Shown: in pieces, positions 10,890-22,536 of the stretch
How positions within the stretch are numbered: the first letter of the stretch is position 1
How the letters are laid out: each line of letters opens with the position of its first letter
Source: Eucommia ulmoides
Taxonomy: Eukaryota > Streptophyta > Magnoliopsida > Garryales > Eucommiaceae
NCBI GenBank assembly: GCA_016647705.1
Contig: CM028335.1
Span: forward strand, 22,608,905 to 22,672,904
DNA length: 64,000 nucleotides
Reading direction: 5' to 3'
Notes under the pieces: generated by a model
Seen by the model: the letters and a program-made list of their open reading frames with translations, nothing else
Database searches by the model: none
Told to the model about the DNA's origin: nothing
Made by a program: the position numbers and the translations under genes

Positions 10890-12340
10890 GTAAGCCCATC
10901 GAAGGCACCGATACCTGCAGCCCGCCGCCATCAACAAAATCGGACAAATCGTGATATCCAAGATCTTCGATCCGATATGGGCCATTATCGAAATGATTTT
11001 TCTCGCATGCGGATTTTCCTGGATCAATACACTCGGCAGCAGGATCAAAACCAAAGGCGTTTATATGAGCATCTTGGATTCAAAATGACGCTTTATTCGC
11101 TAGTACCCTAGTTCGATTCGGATGAGCTACAACCACCATTTCCTCCCCAATGAATGGTAGGAGGTTAGACTATTATGTCTTACCTTCTAGGTATATGTTG
11201 GAACCCAATTTTCCATTTTTAATTCTCTATTCTGTTATTGGGTTCGCTGTCTAGACAGTGAGGACACTGCCTCGTTCAAGTTTGGGGGTATTTATTGAGC
11301 ATATGAAGGATGAAAAATATTGTTGGGATGAAAATGTTTGTAAGGAAAACTTCTTTTTGTTTTCTTTTGTAATTAAACTAGAAATGTTTAGTTTTTATTA
11401 ATGTAAATCTTTGTTTATGCATGTGTCATGATTAGTTAGTATATGTATGTTAGTGTTTAGTTTTAATATAGATATGCTAATAAATGAAGTCGTATGTGCA
11501 TGTGAGTTGTTGAGTTCATCTGGGCCATTTCTCGATAATAAAAATTATCCCCTAATTGTATATTGAGGTCAGGGGTAATGCCATTCATGTGTGTTTTGTG
11601 TGCTTAGTATGTCGATTAGGTGAAAATTATTTTGATCCTAAAAATTGCACGATCGCATAGACTCATTGTATAATTAGTTGAACGATTTGATGCCGATTAT
11701 TTAGTAATAAGTTCATGACAGAAATGAGGAATCTAGAACTTGATTGGAGGAGGCTTGAGGCGAAATTATTGGTGAGATAATTCTGGAGGCATGATTTAGG
11801 CCTTCACTATTATCACTTGAACCTTTTGAAACTAACTTGAAAATTACATTCCCTCGTTCCCCTATCGAAGCACATAAACTTTTCAATTTTGAACACATAT
11901 CTATACTTTAGCCAATTAAATCTTTCCAAATCATTGTCGCTAAGCCTAAAAGTCAAAATTGAGTGAAATCAAGTAGCATTAGTTTATGCTAACTTGAAGT
12001 GAGCAGGCGGGGTTTCGGATGAAAGTTTATTTGTTCAGTATAAACGTATTCAATTGTCAAAATTTTAGTTCATTTTGCAAGCCTCAAAAATTGTAAAATT
12101 TTGAATAAGTTTGGGGGTGTGTTAAAAAAAAACAAAACTGTGTGAATATAGTTTTTAATTCCGTTTATTGTGACAAGTGAATACAAGTTTATTAAATTCT
12201 TGTTCAGGGTTGTATTTTCAAAGTTAGGGTGTTACGAGAGAGATTTAGCGACAAGCGTTTGTGCCTCCAGTATCATTCATTCTATAGAAATTTTCTATTT
12301 TCTATTCCTACGATACCCTTGGTCGTTCTCCAACCTGTCG
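10890..12340 (+). other. Athila A 3' untranslated region (truncated)
   Basis: No coding. Contains two AAGTTTGGGGGT runs (about 11277 and 12109) resembling polypurine tracts. 11560-12340 is homologous to 49180-50040 of the ORF-less element (shared CTTAGTATG/CTTAACGTATC, GATCCTAAA, TTGAGCCTTTTGAA-type, CCCTCGTT-CCC-TCGAAGC blocks). In that element the region continues about 430 bp to a 3' LTR; here it stops at the junction with the copia RNase H, so Athila A has no 3' LTR. Confidence 0.75.
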
Positions 12341-13056
12341 TAATGGTTCAAGACAACTGGAATCGGTCTCTCCAATAAAGGGGTATCAGAAAGCTAGTTT
12401 TTTAACCAACCTGCTTCCTCTTTAGCCAAAGCTAGTGCAATCATCTCAGACTCTATAGTAGACTGAGCCAAAATATTTTGTTTCTTAGATTTCCAAGAAA
12501 CAGCTCCACCAGCTATACTAAATATATAGCCGCTAGTTGCCTTGGAGTCATCTGAAAGGGTGTTCCAATCAGCATCGCTATATTTTTCTAGAACAGCGGG
12601 AAACTTCTGATAATGTAGTCCAAGGTTCATAGTTCTTTTTAGGTATCTCATGATCCTATCAATAACATGTCAATGCTCAATACTAGGTCTGCTTGTAAAC
12701 CTGCATAGTAATCCAACAGGATACACTATGTCGGGCCTAGTGCAATCAGTGGTATATCGAATACTGCCTATGATGCTTGCATACTCAGATTGTCTAACAC
12801 CGTCACTGGTGTTATTGAACAACTTCACATTAGGGTCATATGGAGTACATGCTGGTTTACAATCAAAGTAATTGTATTTCTTTAGAATCTTCTCTATATA
12901 AGGAGATTAATCCAAAGAAATTCCTTGTTTAGACCTAGTTATTTTAATACCAAGGATTACATTTGCTTTACCAAGATCTTTCATATCAAAATTAGCACAT
13001 AGCGTAGATTTCTCATTTATCACGACATTAATATTCGAACCAAAAATCAGCAAGTC
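12341..13056 (-). pseudogene. copia RT C-terminus and RNase H
   Basis: Reading leftward from the solo LTR: LLIFGSNINVVINEKSTLCANFDMKDLGKANVILGIKITRS (the segment right after YVDD in copia RTs), then a degenerate middle, then MRYLKRTMNLGLHYQKFPAVLEKYSDADWNTLSDDSKATSGYIF, GGAVSWKSKKQNILAQSTIESEMIALALAKEEAGWL (copia RNase H with its Asp and Glu positions). A stop follows WLKN at about 12390; homology continues as LSDTPLLERPIPVVLNHYD to about 12341 and then ceases at the Athila junction. Confidence 0.88.
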
Positions 13057-13513
13057 TGTCACACCCCACCCCGGACACCCGTCACCTGTGGGGCCGGCGT
13101 GACGTCGACATGACATTACCCAGGTGACAAACCAACTAGAAAACGACGTTATACATTCATAATTATACAAATAATCAAAATACACGTCATAAACATCTTT
13201 CCAAGCCAGGGACACACCCGTCCCAAAAATTTCCTTCTAAAATAGCAAAAAGGAAAAAAAAAAAAAAAAAAAACGATGAACCTTTCCTAGGTTCGCCTCA
13301 GGCGGCACTTCCCGGAAAGTTTAATTCCTCGCTATACCATTTACGGACTCTACCCTGTGCCAGTAGGGGGCCGACTCCTAGCCATTTCACCTGCGAGTGT
13401 ACTGCCTTCTCAATAAAAGCATTCTTATTTAATAACAATAGTACCTTCTAGATAACACAATATTTACGCATGGATTCAGCATAAGCATCATATATGCAGT
13501 AAAAAATGAAGTA

Positions 13514-13540
13514 ATATATATATATATATATATATATATA
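13514..13540. repeat. (TA)n microsatellite
   Basis: Simple TA run within the solo LTR; a longer one lies at the same relative place in the LTR at 59641-62415 (60103-60145). Confidence 0.9.
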
Positions 13541-13708
13541 TTCCATCTTTATAACCATGCAGTATAAATATCATACCAATCACTTGAAATAATAATAAAT
13601 TACCCCAAAATAAACAAAACATCACACCCCAAACCACAATGCACACTAGCTAGCCATGGTGATCGTTTTAACCTCAAGATCGGGAGTTTGCAACGGTACT
13701 GTACCATC

Positions 13709-13860
13709 CGTAGGATATGCCTTCCTACGAACACCCATCACTCCGCCGAATCGGATCATTACTGCGCAGTACAAATGTCTAACATCACTCTGCCGAAACA
13801 GATAAACATCACTCCGCTGAAGCGGATAAACATCACTCCGCCAAAGCGGATCACATCACA
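13709..13860 (-). repeat. Hairpin module of the solo LTR
   Basis: A 7-bp stem hairpin, CGTAGGA...TCCTACG (13709-13729), sits beside about five tandem units of the type CATCACTCCGCCGAAGCGGATAAA. On the element strand each unit gives a stem of CCGC/GCGG or CUGU/GCAG type with UUCG, UUCA or UUUG loops. Confidence 0.75.
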
Positions 13861-15247
13861 CAATAATATCGTCAAATCATCACGTAATGGTTTAAAAGCA
13901 TCTAATTTAAGTTCAACCATTTTTTATCATGTATGCACATATACAAATAATTTGGCGAGAAGACAGTACACTCACCTCGTTTCTGGCGTTATAAAAACCT
14001 CACTGTCCAAAGCTTACCGAGGTGTTGGCGTTTGCGAACCTAGCAATGATAGGGTCTAAGTTAATATTTCTTGTAAAATCACCTAGGCATGTAGGGCAGG
14101 CCCTAAGTTCCGCATTTTCTATTCCCCATATTTTATCTATGAGATTTGTTATTATTCTTTATAATTTTGTTCCATTATTTATTACATAAGAAATCCCATA
14201 ATACGAACGATCCCAATTTATTACTCCGGTTACAAATATTTTAGGCTAGGATTGAATTTTAACAACACTAGAATAAATTTAACGGTAAATGAGATCCTTT
14301 CCGAGTTATTCACGGCCGCGAAAAAGGGTTTTTTATTTGGAGTGGAATTTTTCCTTTTTGCTGGGGGTCAATTGTGTAATTTTTTTCCTTTTTTTTTTTT
14401 CTTTTTTCTTTTTCTTCTGTTTTGTTTTCTATTTCTTCTCCAGCAGCCGCCACTCTCTCTCTATACCTTCCGACCGCTGGTGGCTTCTCCCTCCTTGCCG
14501 TCTCACCAGTCAACCCCAGCACTACTCCCGACGTCCAACCGACACCCCCTCCAGCCATCTCAGCAGCTCCACCATACTCCCACAACCACTGTTCACCCAC
14601 CGTCGCCCCTCTCGACACATATACAACCTCCCATGCATGCAACTAAGCTTGCATGGCACCGCCGACGGCACGCCACGGGACCAACGATCCCTGCCTCACA
14701 CGGCCACGCTGCAGGAGGAACGTCGGTTAAAAAAAAACTGACGACCTCCTTCCACTCCGGTTCTCTCTCTCTCTCTAAAATTTTTCGAATTTCCTTCCTC
14801 CGATTTTTCATCATTCTTCGCGTGTAGGAGGGTTTTAATGCATGAAATTAGTGGCTAAACGAAATCTAAGCTTGCCATGTCGTCCCTTGATCTCCTCTCC
14901 CTGGCCGGTGGATCGTCGTCCAGTTGCCGTGTGGGTGTCGGCACAAATATAAAGAAAAAAAAAAAAGTTTAAATTACACTTTCCCCTCCACATCTTCTTT
15001 AGGACTCCTATTTTGATAAGTTAAAGTTTTAAAAGTTTCGAAATTATGATTTTGCCCCTAACATTTTTATTTTCGATTTCTAATTGCCAATGTGAATCTT
15101 ATGTTTAAATTTTTGCGTTTCCCAAATTCCCGATTTGACCCCCAACTTTTGATTTGAGTTTTTATCAATAAAATTTTTACCCTAAAATCCTCTAATGTTT
15201 TATAATGCGACTATTTATGACGTACGTCTTGTAACTTGGGTTTTACA

Positions 15248-16181
15248 AAGTCATCTACATAAAGACGTATAATAGTGCAAATATCATTTTCAGATTTATA
15301 ATAGATGCATTTGTCACTTTCATTCACTTTAAAACCATGTGAAATGACTAGATTATCAAATTTCTCATGCCATTGCTTAGGTGCTTGTTTTAAACCATAA
15401 AAAGATTTATCTAATTTGCATACTTTGTTTTCTTGACCAGGAATTACAAATCCTTTAGGTAGGTCCATATAAATCTCTTCTTCTAATGACCATTTAAAAA
15501 AACAGTTTTAACATCCATTTGGTGCACAACAAGATCATGAATAGCAACAAGTGATAAAAGCACACGAATAAAAGTAATTCTAGAGACAGGTGAGAAGGTA
15601 TCAAAGAAATTCATATTTTCTCTTTGTCTAAATCCTTTGACTACTAGACGAGCCTTATATTAATCAATAGTTCCATCGGGTTTCAATTTCGTCTTAAGAA
15701 TCCATTTACATCCTATTGTTTTACAACCAGGAGGTAAATCTACTAAATGCTAAGTTCTATTTGACTCAAGAGAGTCCATTTCATCATCTATAGCCTCTTG
15801 CCACAAATTGGCATCTATAGAGGACAATGCCTCTTGGAGGGTGAGTGTATCCTCCTATAAGGTAAATGCAAAGAAATCTGAACCATAATCCTTAGCAATA
15901 CGAGCCTATTTACTTTTTCTAGGTTCAAATTCTAATTCCTTATTAGGCTCGTTAATCCTAATGATAGGCATATTACTAGATGTTGAGCCCCCAATATTCT
16001 TCAATTTAAACGAAAATCTATGTTCATAAAAATCAGCATAATTAGATTCAATAATAACATGATCATGCAAGTCATAAAATCTATAAGCTTTACTATTCAC
16101 AACATAACTAATAAAAACGTATTCATAAGCTCTACTTGTAAGTTTTCTTATTTTTGGATCAGGAATCCGAACATATGCCAA
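15248..16181 (-). pseudogene. copia RT N-terminal part and linker
   Basis: Contains MDLPKGFVIPGQENKVCKLDKSFYGLKQAPKQWHEKFDNLVISHGFKVNESDKCIYYKSE and IIRLYVDD (15248-15468), the RVT_2 domain of Ty1/copia with its catalytic YVDD; the solo LTR cuts directly after this motif. Upstream (15480-15905) the frame is broken but shows CKWIL, DYNG-type and EAIDDEMDSL segments; 15906-16181 is the integrase-RT linker (YVRIPDPKIRKLTSRAYEYVFISY, the 'KL.. R...FIGY' element of copia integrase ends). Confidence 0.85.
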
Positions 16182-16305
16182 GCAACCCTAAGTTTTAAAA
16201 TAAGACAATTTTTTTTTTTTTGAAAACGTCATACGGTGAAATTTTACTATGCGATTTGGGAATTCGATTAAGCATATAATAAACAGTCAATAAAATCTCA
16301 CTCCA

Positions 16306-17619
16306 CTAGTGAGAAGCTACACCAGAGTTAAGCAAAGTAGCAACTACAGATTCAGCAAAAGTTCTATTTTTCCTTTCTGCCTTACCATTTATTTCAGGAG
16401 AATACGGTGCAATTGTTTCATGAATAATCCCATGAGAATTATAAAAGTTAATGAAAATATCAGAATCATACTCGATTTTTCTATCACTACGTAACCTCTT
16501 AATTTTCTTATTGCATTGATTCTCAATCTCAATTACAAACAATTTAAACATATCAAATGCTTCATTTTTATTTTTCATGAGATAAATATAAGTATAATCA
16601 GAACAATCATCTATGAATGTAATAAAATAACGTTCACCATTCCTAGTCAAGACACCATCAAATTCACAAATATCAGAATGTATCAATTCAAGAGGTTCAG
16701 ATTCTCTAATTACTGATTTTTGAAGAGTTTTGGAAATCTTGGCTTGACTACAAAATTCACACTTTTCAAAATCATGCAAAGACAATTTAGGAATTAGTTC
16801 TAAATTGCTTAAGTTTTTAATAATGAGTTTGTTAACGTGATAAAGTCTAACATGCCAAATATTAAAAGAACAAAACATATAAGCAGCTAAAGAAATTTTA
16901 TTAGCATCAACATTCAGTTTGAACATTCCATCAATTGCATAACCCTTCCCAACAAAAATATTATTTTTGGTTAAGTTGTACAAATCAGCCCTAATAGTTT
17001 GAGTGAACCCTGCCTTGTTGAGAAAATATCCTGAAACCAAACTCTTTCTCATCTCTGGAGTATGCAGAACATCCTTAAGAATGACCGTCTTTCCAGAGGT
17101 AAACTTCAATTTCACGTCACCAGAACCGGCAACAATAATGGAGTGGGAATAATCCAGCAACACTTTCTTATCTTCACTTTCAGAATAAGATTTGAACATG
17201 GCACGATCATAGCAGACATGGCGTGAGGCACCCGTGTTTACCCAAAACCCTTCGGATCCACTAACTTTGTTGATTTCAGAAATCATAGCAACAAGTTGGT
17301 GCTCGGTAAGATTCGCCTGCAGAGTAGGAAGACATCTTTGCTGGCAATTCCGAGCCATATGACCCTCTTTTCCACAGTTGAAGCAAGTAAACTGTTCAAA
17401 GGTATTTCTTGAAGGGGGTTTCAACTTATTCTGATTTTGATGTGCATTTCTGTTCTGATTGTTGTGGTTACGATTCTGATTCTGAATTTTCATATTTTTT
17501 CTTTTGGGTTTCAGAATTGCAGAGGATGATTTTCTATGAGTGTTGTTGGACACAACGAGCACTTCATCTCTCTGATCTTGTTTTTGGGCTTCCTCCTCAA
17601 TCCGAAGACGAGTGATCAA
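16306..17619 (-). pseudogene. copia gag zinc knuckle, protease and integrase (437-aa open frame)
   Basis: The longest open frame in the window. Order: basic Asn/Gln-rich linker (residues 1-75), zinc knuckle CFNCGKEGHMARNCQ (about 79-93), aspartic protease with WVNTGASRHVC (about 125-137), pre-integrase WHVRLYHVN...FEKCEFCSQAK (HHCC zinc site, about 255-300), integrase core LIHSDICEF, LRSDRKIEYDS and INGKAERKNRT. The integrase D, D and E are all present with DD35E spacing. The protease is inactivated: the expected DTGAS or DSGAS reads NTGAS, a single G-to-A change on the coding strand. The frame ends after AESVVATLLNSGVASH in the core, where copia proteins normally continue. Confidence 0.92.
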
Positions 17620-18185
17620 ACTTTTTAATGAAAACTCTTTCGTTTTGTGCCTGAGAGTATTCTTAAAATCTTTCTAAGAAGGGGGTAATTTGTCAATTAA
17701 AATAGCAACTTGAAATTGTTCATCTAGGGACGTACCTTCAGCAATTATTTCATGAGAATTTTCTGAAGTTCATGAGATTGAGCTTCCACAGATTTGTCGT
17801 TGGTCATTTGGTATTTCAGATACCGGCTAACAGCATATTTCTTCGTTCCAGCCTCCTCAGTGTCATATTTTTTCGAAAGTGCATCCCAAATTTCCTTAGC
17901 AGTTTTTTTAGAACAGTAATAATCATACAGATCATCAGACAAACCATTAAGAATAAAATTCTTACAAAGGAAATCATTTTCAGCCCATGACTTATCTTTC
18001 TGAATTTGGGTATCGGTAGGATCTTTCGGTAATTTAGGTTTTTCAGTAGTACATACATATGCTACTTTTTCGATAGTTATAAAAGATAACATCTTCTGTC
18101 TCCATCTTTTGAAATGAAACCCTTTGAAACGAAAGGGTTTGTTAAGATCAACAGTGACTTGTTTAAACTCGTGAGCAGTAGACAT
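17620..18185 (-). pseudogene. copia gag N-terminal part (copy 2)
   Basis: MSTAHEFKQVTVDLNKPFRF...FKRWRQKMLSFITIEKVAYVCTT...[61 protein letters not shown]2/gag-polypeptide domain of copia, 146 aa open to 17745, then a frame change and a stop (PPS-stop-KDF near 17670) before the 437-aa frame. Duplicate of 1-666 with a better preserved frame. Confidence 0.9.
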
Positions 18186-18600
18186 CGTAGTAGATAATTG
18201 GCAGAAAATAAACGTCTTAAAATTGTTGCTGCAGAAAAATAATAAAAAACGAGTTTACCGAATTTGCTTGGGCTGAGTCGCGGACTAGGTCGCTCTCTTA
18301 AAGACGTTTCGCAGCTCTGCCCAAGAATTGTGCAAGCAGTATATCAGTCTCGTCATCTGTAGGATAAAACAGCTCAGAATTACCTCTGTCTTGGACCTTA
18401 TTTGCATAGTAGAAGGCCTGAAAACGAACACCCCCACACACTGTTCGGTAATACAAATAGACTGCTCAGAAAATGAAGTAAAGAACGAAGAACAAACTGT
18501 TTCAGATCAAATTGTATCAAAAACAGACTGATCGGAAAGAAGGAAAATTAACAAGTATGTAGAACAATTTCTGTTTTTGAAAAAATAGGAGTTCAAAATC

Positions 18601-18635
<35 letters not shown>

Positions 18636-18755
18636 CATATCTTAAAACAGATGAAAACCGTTTGTATTTATAGAGAAAAAAATTGATTCAGAAACGTTGG
18701 AAACGGTTCGAGATTCGTGGAGAGATTTCGGGAATGTGGAGTGAATAGTGGAGTT
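18186..18755 (-). repeat. copia leader and probable LTR part (copy 2)
   Basis: Matches 667-1167. TATA box on the minus strand at 18664-18675. A pure run of 32 T (18604-18635) replaces the short ATTTTATTTTTG of copy 1. A GC-poor block at 18415-18465 (GAACACCCCCACACACTGTTCGG) is absent from copy 1. Confidence 0.65.
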
Positions 18756-19025
18756 AGTTTATTGTTCTTATTATTGGAGTAATTGATCCGCACAATGAAC
18801 AATGAGCAGTCTACAAATTTATGTTTGGCTAGAGGGAAAGGTGAAATGGAATGACAATTCCAACTCTAATTCTCACTTGGTTACACAATGAAATACTGGA
18901 ATCAAAAGCGAATTCATTCTTTATTTCAAGGATTGGAATAACATTTATTTTTCTTCTTTCTAAATCTAATGGCTAAGTGGTTAGGAGGTTCCAACCCAAA
19001 ATCTAAGAAGCATTGCTACGCCTAG
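18756..19025. repeat. Duplicated flank ahead of the Athila LTR (copy 2)
   Basis: Matches 1511-1775 and ends in CCTAG directly before the Athila LTR start, the same insertion junction as in copy 1. Confidence 0.8.
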
Positions 19026-20182
19026 TGATAGGTGTAAAATACCTATCTACTTCTAAGTCAAAATTGCTAGTTTTTTACTATTTTATTAATGTTTAATTTG
19101 CGTTTTAGTTGTTTAGGTGTAGGGATATAAACAAGTGACAAACGAGTAAAACGGTGGGAAAACGGTAAAAGAATGATGAGAGAATAAGGTTTTAAGAACA
19201 ACAAAACCACCGCCTAGGCTAGGAAACCACCGCCTAGGCGGAGAAGGGTCAGGGAGTTGGAGTGCAGTCCACCGCCTAGGCGAGAAAACAACCGCTTAGG
19301 CGAAAAACCGTCAGAAATTGGAGTGTTGCTCCACCGCCTCGGCGAAGAAACCATCGCCTAGGCGGAGTAGCGTCAGAGAATTGTATGCTAGCCCACTGCC
19401 TAGGTGGTAAGCAAACCGAGTTCACCTCTGCCGAGGCAGAGAAAACCACCGCCTAGGCGGTTTGCTCTACACAAAGGAAAATACCTTTTAGATATTTTTG
19501 AAACTTTAGGCCTATAAATACCACTCTCCCACATCTGAAACTTGTTATTGAATGTTCCTAACCCTAGTATAGTGTTCTTTAGCCATTTTTGATAGATCAA
19601 GGAAAAGGTTCATCATTTGGAAGAAGGCAAAGCATTTGTGGAGCGATCTTAAGCGACAGTGGACCGTTTCACTCTCAGATTTGATCGTTCTTCTCTTGTT
19701 TTTATCTTTGTAATTATTTTTCTATATCTAATCATGTTGAATCACTTTTGTTTTGTATGTTGTATGGTTAGGATCATGTAGTAGTAGATAAATATTACTT
19801 AGGTGTTGATTGTAAGTCATGTAATGCTAGTTTGATTTAATATACGTTACTTTAATAGATGTTTGTCAAAATCCGATTGTGTTTACCATTATTCTTGATA
19901 TTATGCTTGTTATGATAAACTAAGAATACGGGGTTTGACACTTGGGAGAGGTAACCCCGGATTTGGATTAGGGTAAACTCAACGTGACGTTCTAACGACC
20001 CGGGAGGGCGTTAGAACGTGTGCAATCCATGACGTTGGTTCAAGACTCACGTGACCTAGGGTCGTTAAGGAGTTGAGGGAGATTTCTTCGTTGACACGAA
20101 GTTATGTAATCCCCCGTCTTACAATCGGGAGAGGTAGCGGAGGAGTTGTGATACAGAGATTGTCGGAATAGATAAACACCGT
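19026..20182 (+). repeat. Truncated Athila LTR (duplicate of Athila A LTR)
   Basis: Same start, palindrome array (19209-19460, first pair cores at 19213 and 19233), TATA box (19513-19520) and shared downstream block (20020-20180). Similarity stops after GATAAACACCGT; the last 270 bp of the LTR, the primer site and the interior are missing. Confidence 0.88.
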
Positions 20183-21284
20183 CATCCCATATATATATAT
20201 AAGAGTGAGCTTGAAGGGGTCCCCGAAGTTTGGAGGCTGTTGGCAGATTGCCTTGGTGGCCTTGCCCCAAGGCCAGCCGTGATTTACTAGATATCAAATG
20301 TTTTGGAGGAAAAGACAACCATACCAAAATCGGGAGACAAAAAGTTGCTAAACCTAGGGAAAAAGAGAGAGAGAGAGAGAGAAATCCTAGAGAGGGGAAG
20401 TTTAGAGTGAATTAATTAGAGAAGGAGAAGTTGTTACTCGTTAGAGTGAAAAACAATCATTTTTTTTGGTGGTTATGGTCTCTTAAAACACGTGTATCCA
20501 AACAATTTCTATAAAAAAATATATTTTAAATGTGATTATTATTTCTCGTCGATACATCTTTGTGTTTTTATTCATTTAAATAAACCACAAACAAAACAAT
20601 AGAATAGAACAGTGCTTTATTATTCCATTCCATTTCGCTCATGTTCCATTTCTTAAAACCAAGCATACCCACTGCTGACTTGAATATTGTAAGAGTTGTT
20701 TCATGGGTTGAGTTTGTTTAAAAATTGCCTTCACAGAAATGCAAATTCTTGGGAAGTGGCTTGTTTTCTGATAGTTCTAATTTTAGCATTTAATATCATT
20801 TGCAGTTGTGGCAGTTTTTGATTTCATTTATAGTTAAGAGTACCTGTTTTAATGGTTTATCAATTTCAGGCTCATTGGCATATATTCAAAATGCGTTGTT
20901 TCCAGCTTCTGAATTCTGATACATACAGGTGGGATTTAATTCACTTTAAGGGAAACAGTTGCCAAGTGTATATTCAAATTCATAAATTCGTTGAAGTTCA
21001 TTGTTTCCTTCATTCTTGGATATAAAGTGCTTCTTTTGTTCGTTCTCTCTCAAGATTGTCTATCATTCCTACCATACAACCCATAAGTAATGTCTCAGTA
21101 AATTATGTTTTTATCTTCTTTGAATTTCTAACATCTTTTAAGGAGGGAGAATTAACTCATTAAGTGAATGAATTTACTTTGTTTTTTTTTTTTAAAAACG
21201 TACAAAAGCTTTGAGGGTCTTTTTTGCTAGTGCTCAGGGGCGGATGTATGATATTCATGAGTAAGGATGAAAAAAAAAAAAGAA

Positions 21285-21800
21285 AAAAAACCGAACCGAT
21301 GAGAAACCGAACCAAATGGTCTGGTTTTAAAAATCGACTAAATGGTTTGGTTGCAGTTTGAGTTTTGAAATTAGCATCCAAAACGGTTTTGCTTTTGATT
21401 TTGGTTTTGGAATAGTAACTGTGAAACCAAACCATTAAGCCAAATCGCGAAATCGATATTTTTAATATATTTTTATGATATTTATACCTTATTTTTTTGT
21501 ATATTTACAGTTTAATCCCTTACACTTTAATTTAATTATGGTTAGAAACGTTTATTGTAACCATTAATATTTTTGTAATTTGGTTTTGTTTTTTAGAATT
21601 TATGTTTTATATTTTAATTATGTTTTTGTTTATATATAAAAAATTGAAAAATCTTAAATGGTATTGCAGTTTCGGTTTTGGTTTTGTATAAATTTAAATG
21701 GTTCGGTTTTAAAACCGTTTAAAAAAATCGATGGTTTTGATTGTGATTTTAGTTTGGTGTATATCTAACAATTTTGGTTTTGGTTTTGATTTTATATGAA
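21285..21800. repeat. Self-complementary AACCGAACC / GGTTTGGTT repeat
   Basis: Left part has GAAACCGAACCAAATGG and AATCGACTAAATGG; right part has TTAAATGGTTCGGTTTTAAAACCG and AAAATCGATGG, imperfectly inverted. This looks like a non-autonomous inverted-repeat element, but no target duplication was found. Confidence 0.45.
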
Positions 21801-22536
21801 CCCAAACTAAAATTGAACCATTGAACTCCCGAATTCTCTTCATGCAATTTCAGCAAATCGTGCTTTTGCCACAACCATGCTCTACTGTTGGCAATCAGTT
21901 TCAAGTTAACATCTTCATCATCGAATTAAGAAATGAATCAATTTTAACAAACTAACTTGGTAAATATCACACAAATTTCAACTGATGACACTAATGAATA
22001 TGACATTGTATAAGAAAACTAAGACCAATGAGTAAGAATAACATGGAATAAAACGATAAACAATAATTATAGAACTACGTTGATAACAATTTTGAAAATA
22101 CACCATTCGCCAAAAGTAACAATAATATCCAATAAAAGCTAAGAAATCATCTACAATATCAAACCCGTAAGACCAACATGCTTTACGAGAATAAACTTGA
22201 GCTGGCAATGGAAACCAGACCATACCACAAGTAACAAATAATTATTTATAATATCAAAATAATGTTTAGTATAAATTGAGTCCTTCGGGCGGTTTCAAGA
22301 TTATTCATATTAAAACATATTCTCCATTAAACTATCTCATAGTAAAACTAAAAAAAATTTGGTCCATGAAAATTCTTGGACAAAATATATATATATGTTA
22401 ACGGCACAATGTACGTCCGCCGCACAATACTCTGCGCGGACCTATAGGTTCATGTAAAATGCAAGTGCTCGGACCTGTAAGTCCGAGAACCTATATAAGA
22501 AGAATGGATATCTGCCGTTAATTCCTGGCCATTCGC

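Larger units (their letters stand above)
13057..15247 (-). mobile_element. Solo Tekay-type LTR inside copia RT
   Basis: 2191 bp, TGTCACACC at the left and TTTTACA at the right, so TG...CA in element orientation (minus). Perfect 5-bp target duplication AAGTC at 13052-13056 and 15248-15252. Joining the flanks restores the copia YVDD-LLIFG frame. It shares with the LTR at 59641-62415 the ends, the GATCGTTTTAACCTC block, the tandem hairpins (13736-13860) and the AGAAGACAGTACACTCACCT block (about 13959-13978). It has no internal region, so it is a solo LTR left by LTR-LTR recombination. A plus-strand ORF of 191 aa (14252-14827) is antisense and low in complexity. Confidence 0.93.
12341..18755 (-). 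mobile_element. Ty1/copia element, minus strand (copy 2, 3'-truncated)
   Basis: In element order (right to left): leader/LTR part 18186-18755, gag 17620-18185, gag end/zinc knuckle, protease and integrase 16306-17619, RT 15248-16181, interrupted by a solo LTR 13057-15247, RT end and RNase H 12341-13056. The 3' LTR is missing because the element ends at the junction with Athila A. Its 5' third is duplicated at 1-1167. Confidence 0.9.

Noticed and set aside
14252-14827. 191-aa membrane-like protein
   Set aside because: Poly-Phe comes from a T-run in the solo LTR; no family signature.
1776-20182. LTRs at 1776 and 19026 as the two ends of one Athila element
   Set aside because: Both share the same upstream flank, not a 5-bp target duplication, and a copia element in opposite orientation lies between the Athila 3' UTR and the second LTR. 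Duplication explains this better.
20623-20665. Second half of a MITE whose first half is at 1560 and 18805
   Set aside because: The ends share only short motifs (TTGG, GAAATGGAAT) and no target duplication could be paired.
20871-20930. Exon of a cellular gene between AG and GT
   Set aside because: One frame is open for about 20 codons, but there is no recognisable protein and no neighbouring exon; too short to support.
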